Below, piece by piece: positions 41,956 to 49,709 of a stretch of DNA of 64,000 bases. The notes beneath the pieces are model-generated. The model had not been told where the DNA came from, searched no databases, and saw only the letters and a program-made list of their open reading frames with translations. Each line of letters begins with the position of its first letter. Position 1 is the first letter of the stretch. This stretch comes from JAAXKN01 sp036261625 (GTDB lineage Bacteria > Bacteroidota > Ignavibacteria > Ignavibacteriales > SURF-24), in contig DATAKL010000007.1 of the NCBI GenBank assembly GCA_036261625.1, positions 131,560 through 195,559 on the forward strand, written 5' to 3'. A program made the position numbers and the translations under genes.

Positions 41956-42501
41956 CTATCCGTTATTGTTTTTCTGCATCCTGTTGTTCATGCGCCCCTG
42001 CATCATGCCTTTTCCCATCATGCCTTTTCCCATCATTCCTCTGGCGCGGCCATGTCCCATCATGCCCTTTCCCATTCCTTCATGGAGCATAGGAGCCATT
42101 TTGCGAAAAGTTGCTTTCTGCTGGTCGTTCAGAAGGTTATAGATCTGGAACCAGTTCTTTATAGCAGAGGCTTTCATGTCTGCCTGTATGCCGCTTACTT
42201 TCTTTGTAAGGTCGAGTATTTTACTTTCATCTGGGTTATTTCCCGTAAATTGGCTCTTTATGTCGATTCTTGTTTTTGCAATTTCGGATCTAAGGTCTAC
42301 CATCTGTTTCTGGTGCTCAGTTCTGAGCTTCTGAATCTGATCCTTCTGATCCTGTGTTAAGTTAAGTTCCTGAAGGAATTTCTGACGCCCCGGGAATTTG
42401 CCCTGTCCTTTTCCTTGCTGCTGCTGTTGGGCAAAGAGAGTTCCCAGAGGTAATATTGCAACTATAGCTACGGCAATAAAATTTTTTATCTGCCTTTTCA
42501 T
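41956..42501 (-). CDS. Spy/CpxP/ZraP-like periplasmic protein with Met-rich tail
   Basis: 181 residues: signal peptide (IKNFIAVAIVAILPLGTLFAQ), a helical body with two LTxxQ-type motifs (LNLTQDQKDQ and LLNDQQKATFRK), and a tail of about 45 residues rich in Met, Gly, His and Lys (GKGMMGHGRARGMMGKGMMG). Spy-family proteins are periplasmic chaperones or metal-linked stress sensors. The Met/His tail suggests copper or another soft metal, which is inference. A strong AAAGGAG lies before the ATG. It is divergent from an ECF sigma factor gene and carries a matching promoter (42594-42621). Confidence 0.87.
   Translation of the reverse strand: MKRQIKNFIAVAIVAILPLGTLFAQQQQQGKGQGKFPGRQKFLQELNLTQDQKDQIQKLRTEHQKQMVDLRSEIAKTRIDIKSQFTGNNPDESKILDLTKKVSGIQADMKASAIKNWFQIYNLLNDQQKATFRKMAPMLHEGMGKGMMGHGRARGMMGKGMMGKGMMQGRMNNRMQKNNNG
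42001..42030 (-). repeat. Two exact 15-bp repeats in the Met-rich tail
   Basis: CATCATGCCTTTTCC twice in tandem on the plus strand, with partial copies on the 3' side (42031-42040 and near 42058-42075). On the coding strand each unit gives GKGMM. Confidence 0.9.
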
Positions 42502-42593
42502 TTTTAAATCTCCTTTGTTATTTTAAGATAACGTTTTTTGTTTTTTTACCAGGCTGGATCCAGATAAATATCATTCTTGAATATTTACACTAA

Positions 42594-42621
42594 TTGGACA
42601 GAGCCACTTCCCGCCGGGTTT
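42594..42621 (-). promoter_or_regulatory. ECF-type promoter for the Spy-like gene
   Basis: On the minus strand AAACC (42617-42621), a 17-base spacer, then GTCCAA (42594-42599). The same pattern and spacing occur on the plus strand before the sigma gene. It lies 93 bases before the Spy-like ATG. Confidence 0.6.
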
Positions 42622-42670
42622 AATGGGAGGGCCATCTTAATAATAATATTTTTTAGTGAACTCCTGCAGT

Positions 42671-42714
42671 AATGTTGTTTCAACCTTCAGGAATGTTGTC
42701 TTTAAACCTTCAGG
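42671..42714 (+). repeat. Direct repeat upstream of the ECF sigma gene
   Basis: Two adjacent copies, AATGTTGT-TTCAACCTTCAGG (42671-42691) and a 23-base version (42692-42714). Both contain AACCTTCAGG. The second supplies the proposed -35 box, so the first could be a duplicated promoter part or an extra binding site. Confidence 0.7.
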
Positions 42715-42731
42715 CGTTTTTAAGTGTCTAA
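42704..42731 (+). promoter_or_regulatory. ECF-type promoter for the sigma/anti-sigma operon
   Basis: AAACC (42704-42708), 17-base spacer, GTCTAA (42726-42731), 22 bases before the sigma factor ATG. The AAC/GTC boxes and spacing are those expected of ECF sigma promoters and suggest autoregulation. Confidence 0.65.
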
Positions 42732-42752
42732 AATTTGAACAAACAGTAAATT

Positions 42753-43307
42753 ATGGCAGAAGACAAGGATTTCGAATACGTCAGGCGTTTCATAAATGGA
42801 GACGAAATGGCCTTTAATCTGCTGGCCGGGAAGTATCAGCAGAAAATTTACTGGCATGCCAGACGTATGCTCGGAAACCATATGGATGCCGACGAGGTAA
42901 CGCAGGAAGTACTGATTGTTCTTTATAATAAACTCAAAAGTTTTAACTTTAAGTCGTCGCTCTTTACCTGGATTTACAGAATTACAGCTACCCGTAGCAT
43001 CAACCAGCTTAATAAGAGAAAAGTAAAAAGATTTTTGTTCCTTGAGGATTCAGACTATGATACGCTTAAAGACAGGGAGGACATTGTCAGCAATATAGAA
43101 AACAGGGAGAAGGTGGACAAGCTCGACAGGGTCTTAAAGGAACTTCCTGCCAAACAGAGAGAGGTGTTTATATTCAGGAATTTTGATGAGTTGTCATATG
43201 AAGAGATATCCGAAATTACAGGCAGGAGCGTCGGCGGGCTGAAGGCCAATTACTTCCACGCCTTAAAGAAAGTAACGGAGATGATGGATAAAAATGAAAA
43301 CGAATGA
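42753..43307 (+). CDS. ECF RNA polymerase sigma factor
   Basis: 184 residues with region 2 (FNLLAGKYQQKIYWHARRML, DADEVTQEVLIVLYNKLKSF) and region 4 (LPAKQREVFIFRNFDELSYEE then ISEITGRSVGGLKANYFHAL). Directs polymerase to a stress regulon. No obvious ribosome-binding site precedes the ATG and the predicted leader is short. The next gene overlaps by 14 bases and encodes the likely anti-sigma factor. The subgroup cannot be named without alignment. Confidence 0.94.
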   Translation: MAEDKDFEYVRRFINGDEMAFNLLAGKYQQKIYWHARRMLGNHMDADEVTQEVLIVLYNKLKSFNFKSSLFTWIYRITATRSINQLNKRKVKRFLFLEDSDYDTLKDREDIVSNIENREKVDKLDRVLKELPAKQREVFIFRNFDELSYEEISEITGRSVGGLKANYFHALKKVTEMMDKNENE

Positions 43308-43911
43308 TGAAATATTAAAGTATCTTTCGGGCATGCTCCCGGAAGAGAAGAGGAGGGAATTCGAACTTAAGCTTCAGAAGTCCGATTCTCTCAAACGTGA
43401 GCTTGAGAAAACTTCGGCATACTTAAGCGAGCTTAAAGCCCTGGGCAGCCTTCAGGCCGATACCGGTTATTTTGAAAACCTGCTGCCGGCGCTCAGAAGC
43501 AGACTCCTTCCCCATAAGAAGAAGAAAAGCTTCAGGCTTTATCCGGGGATTGCATACATGGTTCCCGCGGCTTTAGTCGCGGCCCTGTTCTTATTTAAGC
43601 CTTTCGGGTTTAACCCCTTCATGAGGGGCACCAGTACAACATCCGAGTTTACAAGGGAAGTCAGCGAAATGAATGATCAGACAAGAAGCGAAGTGCTGGG
43701 AAGTCTTTTGGAAAACGAAAGCAGTATCACACAGGCGGATGTTCTTCCCGACAATACGGCTGAAGCTGTCGAGAACACGATGGGCGAGGAGCTCTTTAAG
43801 GGAAGCGACAACAAATCGCAGTACCTCGACACCGACGAGCTGATAAATTCAATTTCTGCTGATGAAGCCGATAACGTTTATCAGGATATGTTACATAAAA
43901 AGATTCTTTAG
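43294..43911 (+). CDS. Probable membrane anti-sigma factor
   Basis: 205 residues: an N-terminal cytoplasmic helical part of about 80 residues (ILKYLSGMLPEEKRREFE, typical of anti-sigma N-termini), one membrane helix at about 90-106 (IAYMVPAALVAALFLF) and an acidic periplasmic tail of about 100 residues. There is no clear zinc-binding HxxxCxxC motif. Position and 14-base overlap with the sigma gene support the role. The acidic tail may meet the Spy-like protein encoded 8 bases downstream. Confidence 0.8.
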   Translation: MKTNDEILKYLSGMLPEEKRREFELKLQKSDSLKRELEKTSAYLSELKALGSLQADTGYFENLLPALRSRLLPHKKKKSFRLYPGIAYMVPAALVAALFLFKPFGFNPFMRGTSTTSEFTREVSEMNDQTRSEVLGSLLENESSITQADVLPDNTAEAVENTMGEELFKGSDNKSQYLDTDELINSISADEADNVYQDMLHKKIL

Positions 43912-43919
43912 GAGAAAAA

Positions 43920-44399
43920 ATGAAAGGGTTAGTAATTGTTCTTATTCTCTTTGCGGCATCTTTTACTGCTGTAAATGCACAGCAGGGGCATCATATGTCG
44001 CAAAAGGCACATGAGAAAATCAATGAACTGGAAAAAATCAAGCTGATGGAAACGCTCAACCTGGATGAAGCTGCAATGGTCAAGTTCTTTGCCCGCAGGA
44101 AGGAGTTCCAGAATAGAATGATGGGTCTTAACGTGCAGAAGAACGATGATTTGGATCAGATTCAGAATGCCCTGAACAGTGAGAACGGGGCAGCCAAAGA
44201 TGACCAGTTCTACAGAAAATATGTTGAGGATATAAAATCAATAGACATGACTATTGCAAAAACAAGGGACGAATATTTCACTTCTCTCAGGGATATTCTC
44301 AGCCAGAAGCAGATTGCAAAGCTCATGGTATTCGAAAGGAACTTCAGAAGGGAGCTCAGGGAGATAATTTTTAAGGAAAGAAGAAAAAAAAGTGATTGA
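43920..44399 (+). CDS. Spy/CnrX-like periplasmic sensor protein
   Basis: 159 residues with a signal peptide (GLVIVLILFAASFTAVNAQ), then GHHMSQKAHEKINE with a His/Met-rich N-terminus and an all-helical body (LMETLNLDEAAMVKFFARR, LRDILSQKQIAKLMVFER), the layout of CnrX/ZraP/Spy proteins. In CnrYXH-type systems such a protein senses metal and frees the sigma factor through the anti-sigma; that role here is inferred from gene order. A GGAG ribosome-binding site overlaps the end of the anti-sigma gene. Confidence 0.78.
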   Translation: MKGLVIVLILFAASFTAVNAQQGHHMSQKAHEKINELEKIKLMETLNLDEAAMVKFFARRKEFQNRMMGLNVQKNDDLDQIQNALNSENGAAKDDQFYRKYVEDIKSIDMTIAKTRDEYFTSLRDILSQKQIAKLMVFERNFRRELREIIFKERRKKSD

Positions 44400-44454
44400 T
44401 TGAAAAAAAAGTATTGATTTTTTAGAGATTTAAGCATATTTTTACCTTGCTAAT

Positions 44455-44541
44455 GCGGAAGTGGTGAAATTGGTATACACGCTATCTTGAGGGGGTAGTG
44501 CCTTAATTGGCATAGGGGTTCAAGTCCCCTCTTCCGCACCA
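44455..44541 (+). tRNA. tRNA-Leu (GAG)
   Basis: 87 bases including an encoded CCA. Acceptor arms GCGGAAG and CTTCCGC pair fully; the anticodon stem CTATC/GGTAG holds the loop TTGAGGG, giving anticodon GAG for CUC/CUU. A long variable arm (TGCCTTAATTGGCA) and the T-loop GGGGTTCAAGTCCCC confirm a class II leucine tRNA. Confidence 0.97.
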
Positions 44542-44546
44542 AAAAT

Positions 44547-44579
44547 AAAGCCTTTGACTTGTAAAAAGTGAAAGGCTTT
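44547..44579. terminator. Terminator hairpin after tRNA-Leu, facing both ways
   Basis: AAAGCCTTT (44547-44555) pairs with AAAGGCTTT (44571-44579). On the minus strand it is followed by ATTTTT, so it can end the convergent gene at 44599; on the plus strand the arm itself gives a short T-run with more T after CTGC. Confidence 0.75.
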
Positions 44580-44598
44580 CTGCTTTTTAAAGGGCTTC

Positions 44599-45243
44599 TT
44601 ATTTCGGTTGATAGAGCAGATTTACTGAAAGCGTAAAGGTGTTAAAGCCGCTTTCACCGGCCATCTTTCCGAAAAGGTTCACAAAATTAAACCTTATGCC
44701 TGCATCCAGGTTCAGCTGGCTTAAAATTCCCACATCAATTCCCGCACCGAGGCCAAGGCCCCACCTGGCGCGGCTGTCGGTTGATATTTCACGCGTGGTA
44801 TTTGGAAAAACCCTGCTGAAATTTGTTTTCCCCTGTGCATTCATCTGGAGTTCCAGGTCGGCATAAGGTGAAAAAGAAGATTCCGTGTTGAGAAGGTACT
44901 CGGCCCCCAGGGCAAAAGTAAAAATGCTCGTCGACGACTCGAGGTCAATTGCTGTAGTCGGATTTACAATAATGTTATTCTTGCTTCCGCTTATTGATGT
45001 ATATGCGAGCCTTCCGGTAAGTTTGAGCGGTATGGGCTGGAGGCCGAGCTTGATTTTCCCCTGGAGATGATAGCCCGATTTGAGCCCCAGATTTCCTGTA
45101 GTATCGATATCACTTGTATATGCACTGGGCCCCAGAACGTAGGTAAGCCCGCCTCCAAAGCCGTATTCCAGGTTCTTGCCCTGTGAAAAAACAGATGAAG
45201 AGCATAGTAATAAGAGGAATGAAGCTATTACAATTTTTTTCAT
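44599..45243 (-). CDS. Outer-membrane beta-barrel protein
   Basis: 214 residues. A signal peptide (IVIASFLLLLCSSSVFSQ) is followed by alternating short strands rich in Gly and aromatics (LEYGFGGGLTYVLGP, WGLGLGAGIDVG, FTLSVNLLYQPK), a small-barrel pattern of the porin-family/OmpW-like type. No enzymatic motif. A GGAG-type site lies before the ATG. Function unknown; a similar but distinct barrel gene lies just upstream on the same strand with its own terminator. Confidence 0.8.
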   Translation of the reverse strand: MKKIVIASFLLLLCSSSVFSQGKNLEYGFGGGLTYVLGPSAYTSDIDTTGNLGLKSGYHLQGKIKLGLQPIPLKLTGRLAYTSISGSKNNIIVNPTTAIDLESSTSIFTFALGAEYLLNTESSFSPYADLELQMNAQGKTNFSRVFPNTTREISTDSRARWGLGLGAGIDVGILSQLNLDAGIRFNFVNLFGKMAGESGFNTFTLSVNLLYQPK

Positions 45244-45350
45244 TTTGTCTCCTTTTCCTTGCTATTAATTAAAAACTAAAATGTTTAATTGCAAAGTAAA
45301 GAGCTTAATTTAGGAACAGGGGGCATTTTTTTTCTGGCAGGACAATAAAA

Positions 45351-45379
45351 AAGCCCTTTACATAGACTGTAAAGGGCTT
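45351..45379 (-). terminator. Intrinsic terminator of the 45400 gene
   Basis: AAGCCCTTTACA (45351-45362) and TGTAAAGGGCTT (45368-45379) form a perfect 12-bp stem with a five-base loop. On the minus strand it runs into TTTTTTATT. It lies 21 bases after the stop of the minus-strand gene. Confidence 0.93.
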
Positions 45380-45399
45380 CACAATAAATGCCTAATTAA

Positions 45400-45957
45400 T
45401 TAGAACTTATATGCAATACCTGCTGTAAAAATGCCGAGACCGTAGCCGACTTCACCGAAAACGGCAAAGTTAGGGTTGAAGAAGTAGCGGGCACCGCCGT
45501 GGATACCGAAAACGGCATAACTGCCTGATGCCTCGTATCCATAGCCGTTATAACCTGTAGGTGTTGTAACGCTTACAATGTTATATCCTACTGTAAGTCC
45601 TGCATATCCGTCCAGGTTTTTAACTGTCTCCAGGAAGTGGTATTCACCTCTTGCACCGATAAGGAAGTAGGTATACTTCCATGACCAGTCATCACCAAAA
45701 TATCCCCAGTCATATGTGGAGCTTGCATAGGCCAGAACTCCGCCGACGGATATCTTGTCTTCAATTCCGTACTGGAAGCCTGCGCTGATCGGGGGCATGC
45801 TTGAGGTGCCGGAGATACCGGCCATTCCGAAGCCAATGCCCAGCTGGCCGACCTGGCTGTTTTTCTTGAAGGGGTTTTCTGACTGTGCAGATGTTGTAAC
45901 TGAAAGCAGCATGAATACAACTAAAAGTGCTGATAGTACCTTAAAAGCAGATTTCAT
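45400..45957 (-). CDS. Small outer-membrane beta-barrel protein
   Basis: 185 residues: signal peptide (FKVLSALLVVFMLLSVTTSAQ), then Gly/Tyr-rich strands (VGQLGIGFGMAGISG, DGYAGLTVGYNIVS, VFGIHGGARYFFNPNFAVFGEVGYGLGIFTAGIAYKF) typical of eight-stranded barrels of the OmpA/OmpX-like size. The C-terminal residue is Phe, as in outer-membrane proteins. Function unknown. The upstream region is AT-rich and shared with the divergent proline dehydrogenase gene. Confidence 0.82.
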   Translation of the reverse strand: MKSAFKVLSALLVVFMLLSVTTSAQSENPFKKNSQVGQLGIGFGMAGISGTSSMPPISAGFQYGIEDKISVGGVLAYASSTYDWGYFGDDWSWKYTYFLIGARGEYHFLETVKNLDGYAGLTVGYNIVSVTTPTGYNGYGYEASGSYAVFGIHGGARYFFNPNFAVFGEVGYGLGIFTAGIAYKF

Positions 45958-46399
45958 TTGAACCTCCCATTATGTGATTGTTATTAAATCAGGAAACTTA
46001 AAAAAAACAGGTAATCCAAAAACAGTTTTAAGAACAGAATTACACTAAAACAAGTTGAAAATACTAATAACACCAAAATTCAGGTTTCTTATGAAAACAT
46101 TTTGAAAACAGAAAAAGAACATGTGGCAGACTTTTTCATCTTTGCGGCACTTTCTTAAGGCATGCGTGGCGTGTTTATTCATAAACAATAAACTATATCT
46201 GATAAATTAAGATTCTCTATAATAAAATACAACTTAATCTGAAAACAAAAGTAATATACCAAAAAGAAAACAAATAGCAATTGCTTTAAGTTTTAAGAAG
46301 GGAAAAAGAACAAAAATAGATCCCATTTACAATAAGGAAGAGTTTGCTTAATTCTAAGTCTTGGAGTAAATTTGTTGAACAAAATTTTTGGAGACTAAG
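45958..46399. other. AT-rich divergent intergenic region
   Basis: About 440 very AT-rich bases between the divergent barrel gene and proline dehydrogenase. It must hold both promoters, but no box pair stands out above the AT background. No hairpin, repeat or open frame worth naming is seen. Confidence 0.5.
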
Positions 46400-47299
46400 G
46401 TGTCAACATTAAACAATACCATTGTTAAATTTGTTGAAATGCTTCCGAAGCCCGTTGTTAAGATATTCGCTCAGAAATATATAGCCGGCGATACACTTCA
46501 GGATGCAATCAGGGTAGTTAAAGAGTTAAATTCCAGGGGAATTTACGCAACCATGGACGTTTTAGGCGAAGCTATTCAGACCAAAAGCGAAGCCATCCAG
46601 GCAAAAAAAGAATGCATGGAAGTTCTTGAGGCCATAAGGGACAATAACCTGATGGCAAACCTTTCCCTTAAACCTACACAGCTCGGACTTGGGCTGGACC
46701 GTGATTTCGGCTTTCAGGAAGCTTCAGAAGTCGTGGCCAAAGCAAAGGAACTGAATAATTTTGTGCGCCTGGATATGGAGGATTCGCCATATACGGATGC
46801 AACTTTTGAGCTTCTGAAGTGTTTAAGGGAGAAATTCGATAACGTTGGCGTTGTGGTTCAGGCTTACCTGAAAAGAACCTTGAGCGACGTTATGTTGTTA
46901 GATAAAATGGGGACAAATTACAGACTGTGCAAAGGTATATATATCGAGCCCGAGGCAATAGCATATAAGGACCGTCAGAAAGTAAGGGATAACTACCTGG
47001 AAATTCTGAAGACCATGTTCAAAGACGGCAATTATGTCGGCATAGCAACACATGACGACTATCTGGTCGAAGGCGCCCAAAAGCTTATTAAAGAGATGAA
47101 CATTCCAAAGGACAAGTATGAATTCCAGATGCTCTACGGCGTCAAGGAAGACCTGAGGGATAAGATCAATGCCCAGGGCCATAAGGTCAGGATTTACGTG
47201 CCTTTCGGAAAACAATGGTACAAGTATTCGATCAGGAGACTCAAGGAAAATCCTCAGGTTGCATGGTACATTACAAAAAGTATTTTTATGTTTAAATAA
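46400..47299 (+). CDS. Proline dehydrogenase
   Basis: FAD-dependent oxidation of proline to pyrroline-5-carboxylate, the first step of proline catabolism. The barrel motifs are visible: LSLKPTQLGLGLD, VRLDMEDSPYTDATFELL, VVQAYLKRTLSDV, YRLCKGIYIEPEAIAY, GIATHDDYLVEGA, FQMLYGV and the flavin/substrate-binding YVPFGKQWYKYSIRRLKENP with the RR pair. The start is taken as GTG at 46400, seven bases after GGAG (46390-46393); a TTG at 46388 would overlap that site. It is a stand-alone enzyme, not a PutA fusion; no P5C dehydrogenase lies nearby. Confidence 0.92.
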   Translation: MSTLNNTIVKFVEMLPKPVVKIFAQKYIAGDTLQDAIRVVKELNSRGIYATMDVLGEAIQTKSEAIQAKKECMEVLEAIRDNNLMANLSLKPTQLGLGLDRDFGFQEASEVVAKAKELNNFVRLDMEDSPYTDATFELLKCLREKFDNVGVVVQAYLKRTLSDVMLLDKMGTNYRLCKGIYIEPEAIAYKDRQKVRDNYLEILKTMFKDGNYVGIATHDDYLVEGAQKLIKEMNIPKDKYEFQMLYGVKEDLRDKINAQGHKVRIYVPFGKQWYKYSIRRLKENPQVAWYITKSIFMFK

Positions 47300-48316
47300 A
47301 TGAATGTATTAGGAATAGAAAGTTCTTGCGACGAAACTTCGGTAGCGGTAATTCGTGACGGTAAATTAACTTCAAATTTAATTTCTTCACAGGATTTTCA
47401 TGTAAATTATGGAGGCGTGGTTCCCGAGCTCTCGAGCCGCGCCCATTTACAGATCATCATCCCTCTGCTTAAGGATGCTTTGGGCCAGTCTGGCATAAGC
47501 CTGAAGGATATTGACGTCGTCTGCGCAACAGCCGGCCCCGGCCTCATAGGGGCACTTCTTGTTGGACTTACATTCGGTAAGTCGCTGGCATACTCAATTC
47601 AAAAGCCTTTTATACCTGTAAACCATATAGAAGGGCATATATTCTCAGGCTTCCTCATGGAGGAGAAGCCAGAGTTCCCATATCTTGCCCTTGTGGTCTC
47701 GGGAGGGCACACGCTCCTTTTGATTGTTAAGAGCGACACTGAAATAGTAAAGCTCGGCACTACGGTAGATGATGCTGCAGGGGAGGCTTTTGACAAGGTG
47801 GCTAAAATGCTGGGGCTCGGCTATCCGGGAGGTCCCAAGATTCAAAAATCAGCTTCACTGGGAGACGCAGGGAAAATAGCTTTTCCCGTAGCCAGCCTTA
47901 AGAATCCGTATGATTTTTCATTCTCCGGACTTAAGACTGCTGTCCTCAGATACCTTCAGCAGACTTACGGTCATGACAGGGCGGTGCCGGAGGGTGATCT
48001 GCCGGATATTGCAGCCTCCTTCCAGAGGGCCGTAATCAAGGCTCTTACGCAGAATGTGGAAAAGGCACTCAAAGAGTATAAAGTCAACTCTCTTTCTTTA
48101 GTAGGAGGAGTTGCCGCAAATAAGGCCCTGAGAGAGGCTATGGCGGATGTGGCCAGGAAACACAGGAAAAAACTCGTCATACCCGACTTTGTCTACTGCG
48201 GCGATAATGCTGCAATGATAGCCTACCGGGGAATGAGGCTTTTCTTAAATGGTAATAAGTACAGCCTGGACTATAATGCTTTTCCGGGTTTATCTTCAAA
48301 CACATTTGCCGGGTAA
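47300..48316 (+). CDS. tsaD: tRNA N6-threonylcarbamoyladenosine transferase TsaD
   Basis: Transfers threonylcarbamoyl to A37 of ANN-decoding tRNAs. 338 residues. The N-terminal GIESSCDETSVAVI, metal-binding His109 and His113 in NHIEGHIFSGF, VVSGGHTLL, LGYPGGPKI and the C-terminal CGDNAAMIAYRG are all in place. It starts on the base after the proline dehydrogenase stop. It is followed 3 bases later by chorismate mutase. Confidence 0.97.
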   Translation: MNVLGIESSCDETSVAVIRDGKLTSNLISSQDFHVNYGGVVPELSSRAHLQIIIPLLKDALGQSGISLKDIDVVCATAGPGLIGALLVGLTFGKSLAYSIQKPFIPVNHIEGHIFSGFLMEEKPEFPYLALVVSGGHTLLLIVKSDTEIVKLGTTVDDAAGEAFDKVAKMLGLGYPGGPKIQKSASLGDAGKIAFPVASLKNPYDFSFSGLKTAVLRYLQQTYGHDRAVPEGDLPDIAASFQRAVIKALTQNVEKALKEYKVNSLSLVGGVAANKALREAMADVARKHRKKLVIPDFVYCGDNAAMIAYRGMRLFLNGNKYSLDYNAFPGLSSNTFAG

Positions 48317-48319
48317 GGT

Positions 48320-48658
48320 ATGTTCTCAGTGAAAAAATACAGGGATATTGAAAAACTTTCTGATCCTGAAAAGCTCGAGATCCTTCGAAAGTGCAGAAAA
48401 AGAATAGATTTTTTTGACAGAATTTTAGTATATATACTGAACAAGCGTACAGAGGCGGCTGTCTTAATTGGGCACGTTAAAACTTCCCTGGGGCAGCCGA
48501 TCTATTCGCCTGAACGCGAGAGGGATGTTTCAGAAAAAATAAACAGCTCTAATAAGGGGCCGCTTTCCAGGGAATCCTTGGACAGGATCTATGAAAGAAT
48601 CCTGGATGAGTCCAGATCCACGCAGAAAGCAGAGTCGTCAAAAGTTAATGCAAAATAA
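48320..48658 (+). CDS. Chorismate mutase, AroQ type
   Basis: Rearranges chorismate to prephenate for Phe and Tyr synthesis. 112 residues, all helical: CRKRIDFFDRILVYILNKRTEAAVLIGHVKTSL, PIYSPERERDVSEKI and GPLSRESLDRIYERILDESRSTQ give the AroQ active-site pattern (two Arg, Lys, Glu). It is a stand-alone domain. Its end overlaps the mltG start by 11 bases. Confidence 0.9.
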   Translation: MFSVKKYRDIEKLSDPEKLEILRKCRKRIDFFDRILVYILNKRTEAAVLIGHVKTSLGQPIYSPERERDVSEKINSSNKGPLSRESLDRIYERILDESRSTQKAESSKVNAK

Positions 48659-49709
48659 TTCTTCCAATTCAGGAAAAAAAAAGTCATTAAGAGATTTACT
48701 GAGCAGAAAAGAATTCATTGCCGTTTCGGCAGTGTTTGTTATAACTCTGGTAATTCTTATTTACACCTTTTTCTCGCCCAATTACTATAGGCGACCCTCG
48801 CCTTTTACTTTTGAGATAAGGCATGGAATGACTCTAAGCAGCACTATAGATTCACTCTACAGTAAAGGGATCATTCCGAGCAAAATGAATATGAAGATTG
48901 CGGCAGTTGTCATGGGAGGAGGGCGTAATCTTAAGGCCGGGCGGTACAAGATCCCGAACGGACTCAGCTACGTGGGCTTAATGGAGCTCTTCATTTCAGG
49001 AAAAAGGGAGGTCTCCTCGCTCGTAACCTTCTATGAGGGCTTTAGCATTTACCAGTTTGCCCATATACTAAAAGAAAAACTGCACCTGGACAGCCTTCAG
49101 GTAGTAAAGCTCTGCACCAGCAGGCCTTTTCTGGACTCCCTCGGAGTTGACGCCCCGTCGCTGGAAGGATACCTTATGCCCGACAGCTATTACTTTTACG
49201 ATAAAACCCCTGCCCGGCAGGTAATTATGCGTCTGAGGGGAGAGTTTAACAGGTTCTTTACCGACAGCCTGAAAAGTCGTCTCAGAATCATGAAATATAA
49301 CCTGCGGGAAGTACTTACCATAGCTTCAATTGTTGAAGGAGAATCTGCAAAAATATCCGAATACCCGGTAATTGCAGGAGTTTACTATAACCGCCTCAAG
49401 GCGGGTATGAAACTCCAGGCCGACCCGACAGTCCAGTATGCACTCCTCGGGCGCTGGCGAAGGCTTTATAATAAGGATCTCTTACTTGATTCACGCTACA
49501 ATACTTACTTATATTACGGCCTGCCTCCAGGACCAATAAACAGCCCGGGCAGGGCTGCCATTATGGCTGCACTTTATCCGGCAAGGCATAATTATCTTTA
49601 CTTTGTTGCCGACGGCACGGGCGGGCACAGGTTTTCTTCATCATTTTCCGAACACCAAAAATTAGTGAGACAATACAGAGCATGGCGCGACAAACAGGCA
49701 GGCAAATAG
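48648..49709 (+). CDS. mltG: Endolytic murein transglycosylase MltG
   Basis: Cuts nascent peptidoglycan strands from the outer face of the inner membrane. About 353 residues from the ATG at 48648, chosen because upstream in-frame codons lie deep inside chorismate mutase; the ribosome-binding site is weak. One membrane anchor near residues 25-43 (FIAVSAVFVITLVILIYTFF), a LysM-like segment, then the YceG catalytic domain with ASIVEGESAK (Glu230), DPTVQYALLG and YGLPPGPINSPGRAAI. It overlaps the lipoprotein gene by 28 bases. Confidence 0.93.
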   Translation: MQNNSSNSGKKKSLRDLLSRKEFIAVSAVFVITLVILIYTFFSPNYYRRPSPFTFEIRHGMTLSSTIDSLYSKGIIPSKMNMKIAAVVMGGGRNLKAGRYKIPNGLSYVGLMELFISGKREVSSLVTFYEGFSIYQFAHILKEKLHLDSLQVVKLCTSRPFLDSLGVDAPSLEGYLMPDSYYFYDKTPARQVIMRLRGEFNRFFTDSLKSRLRIMKYNLREVLTIASIVEGESAKISEYPVIAGVYYNRLKAGMKLQADPTVQYALLGRWRRLYNKDLLLDSRYNTYLYYGLPPGPINSPGRAAIMAALYPARHNYLYFVADGTGGHRFSSSFSEHQKLVRQYRAWRDKQAGK

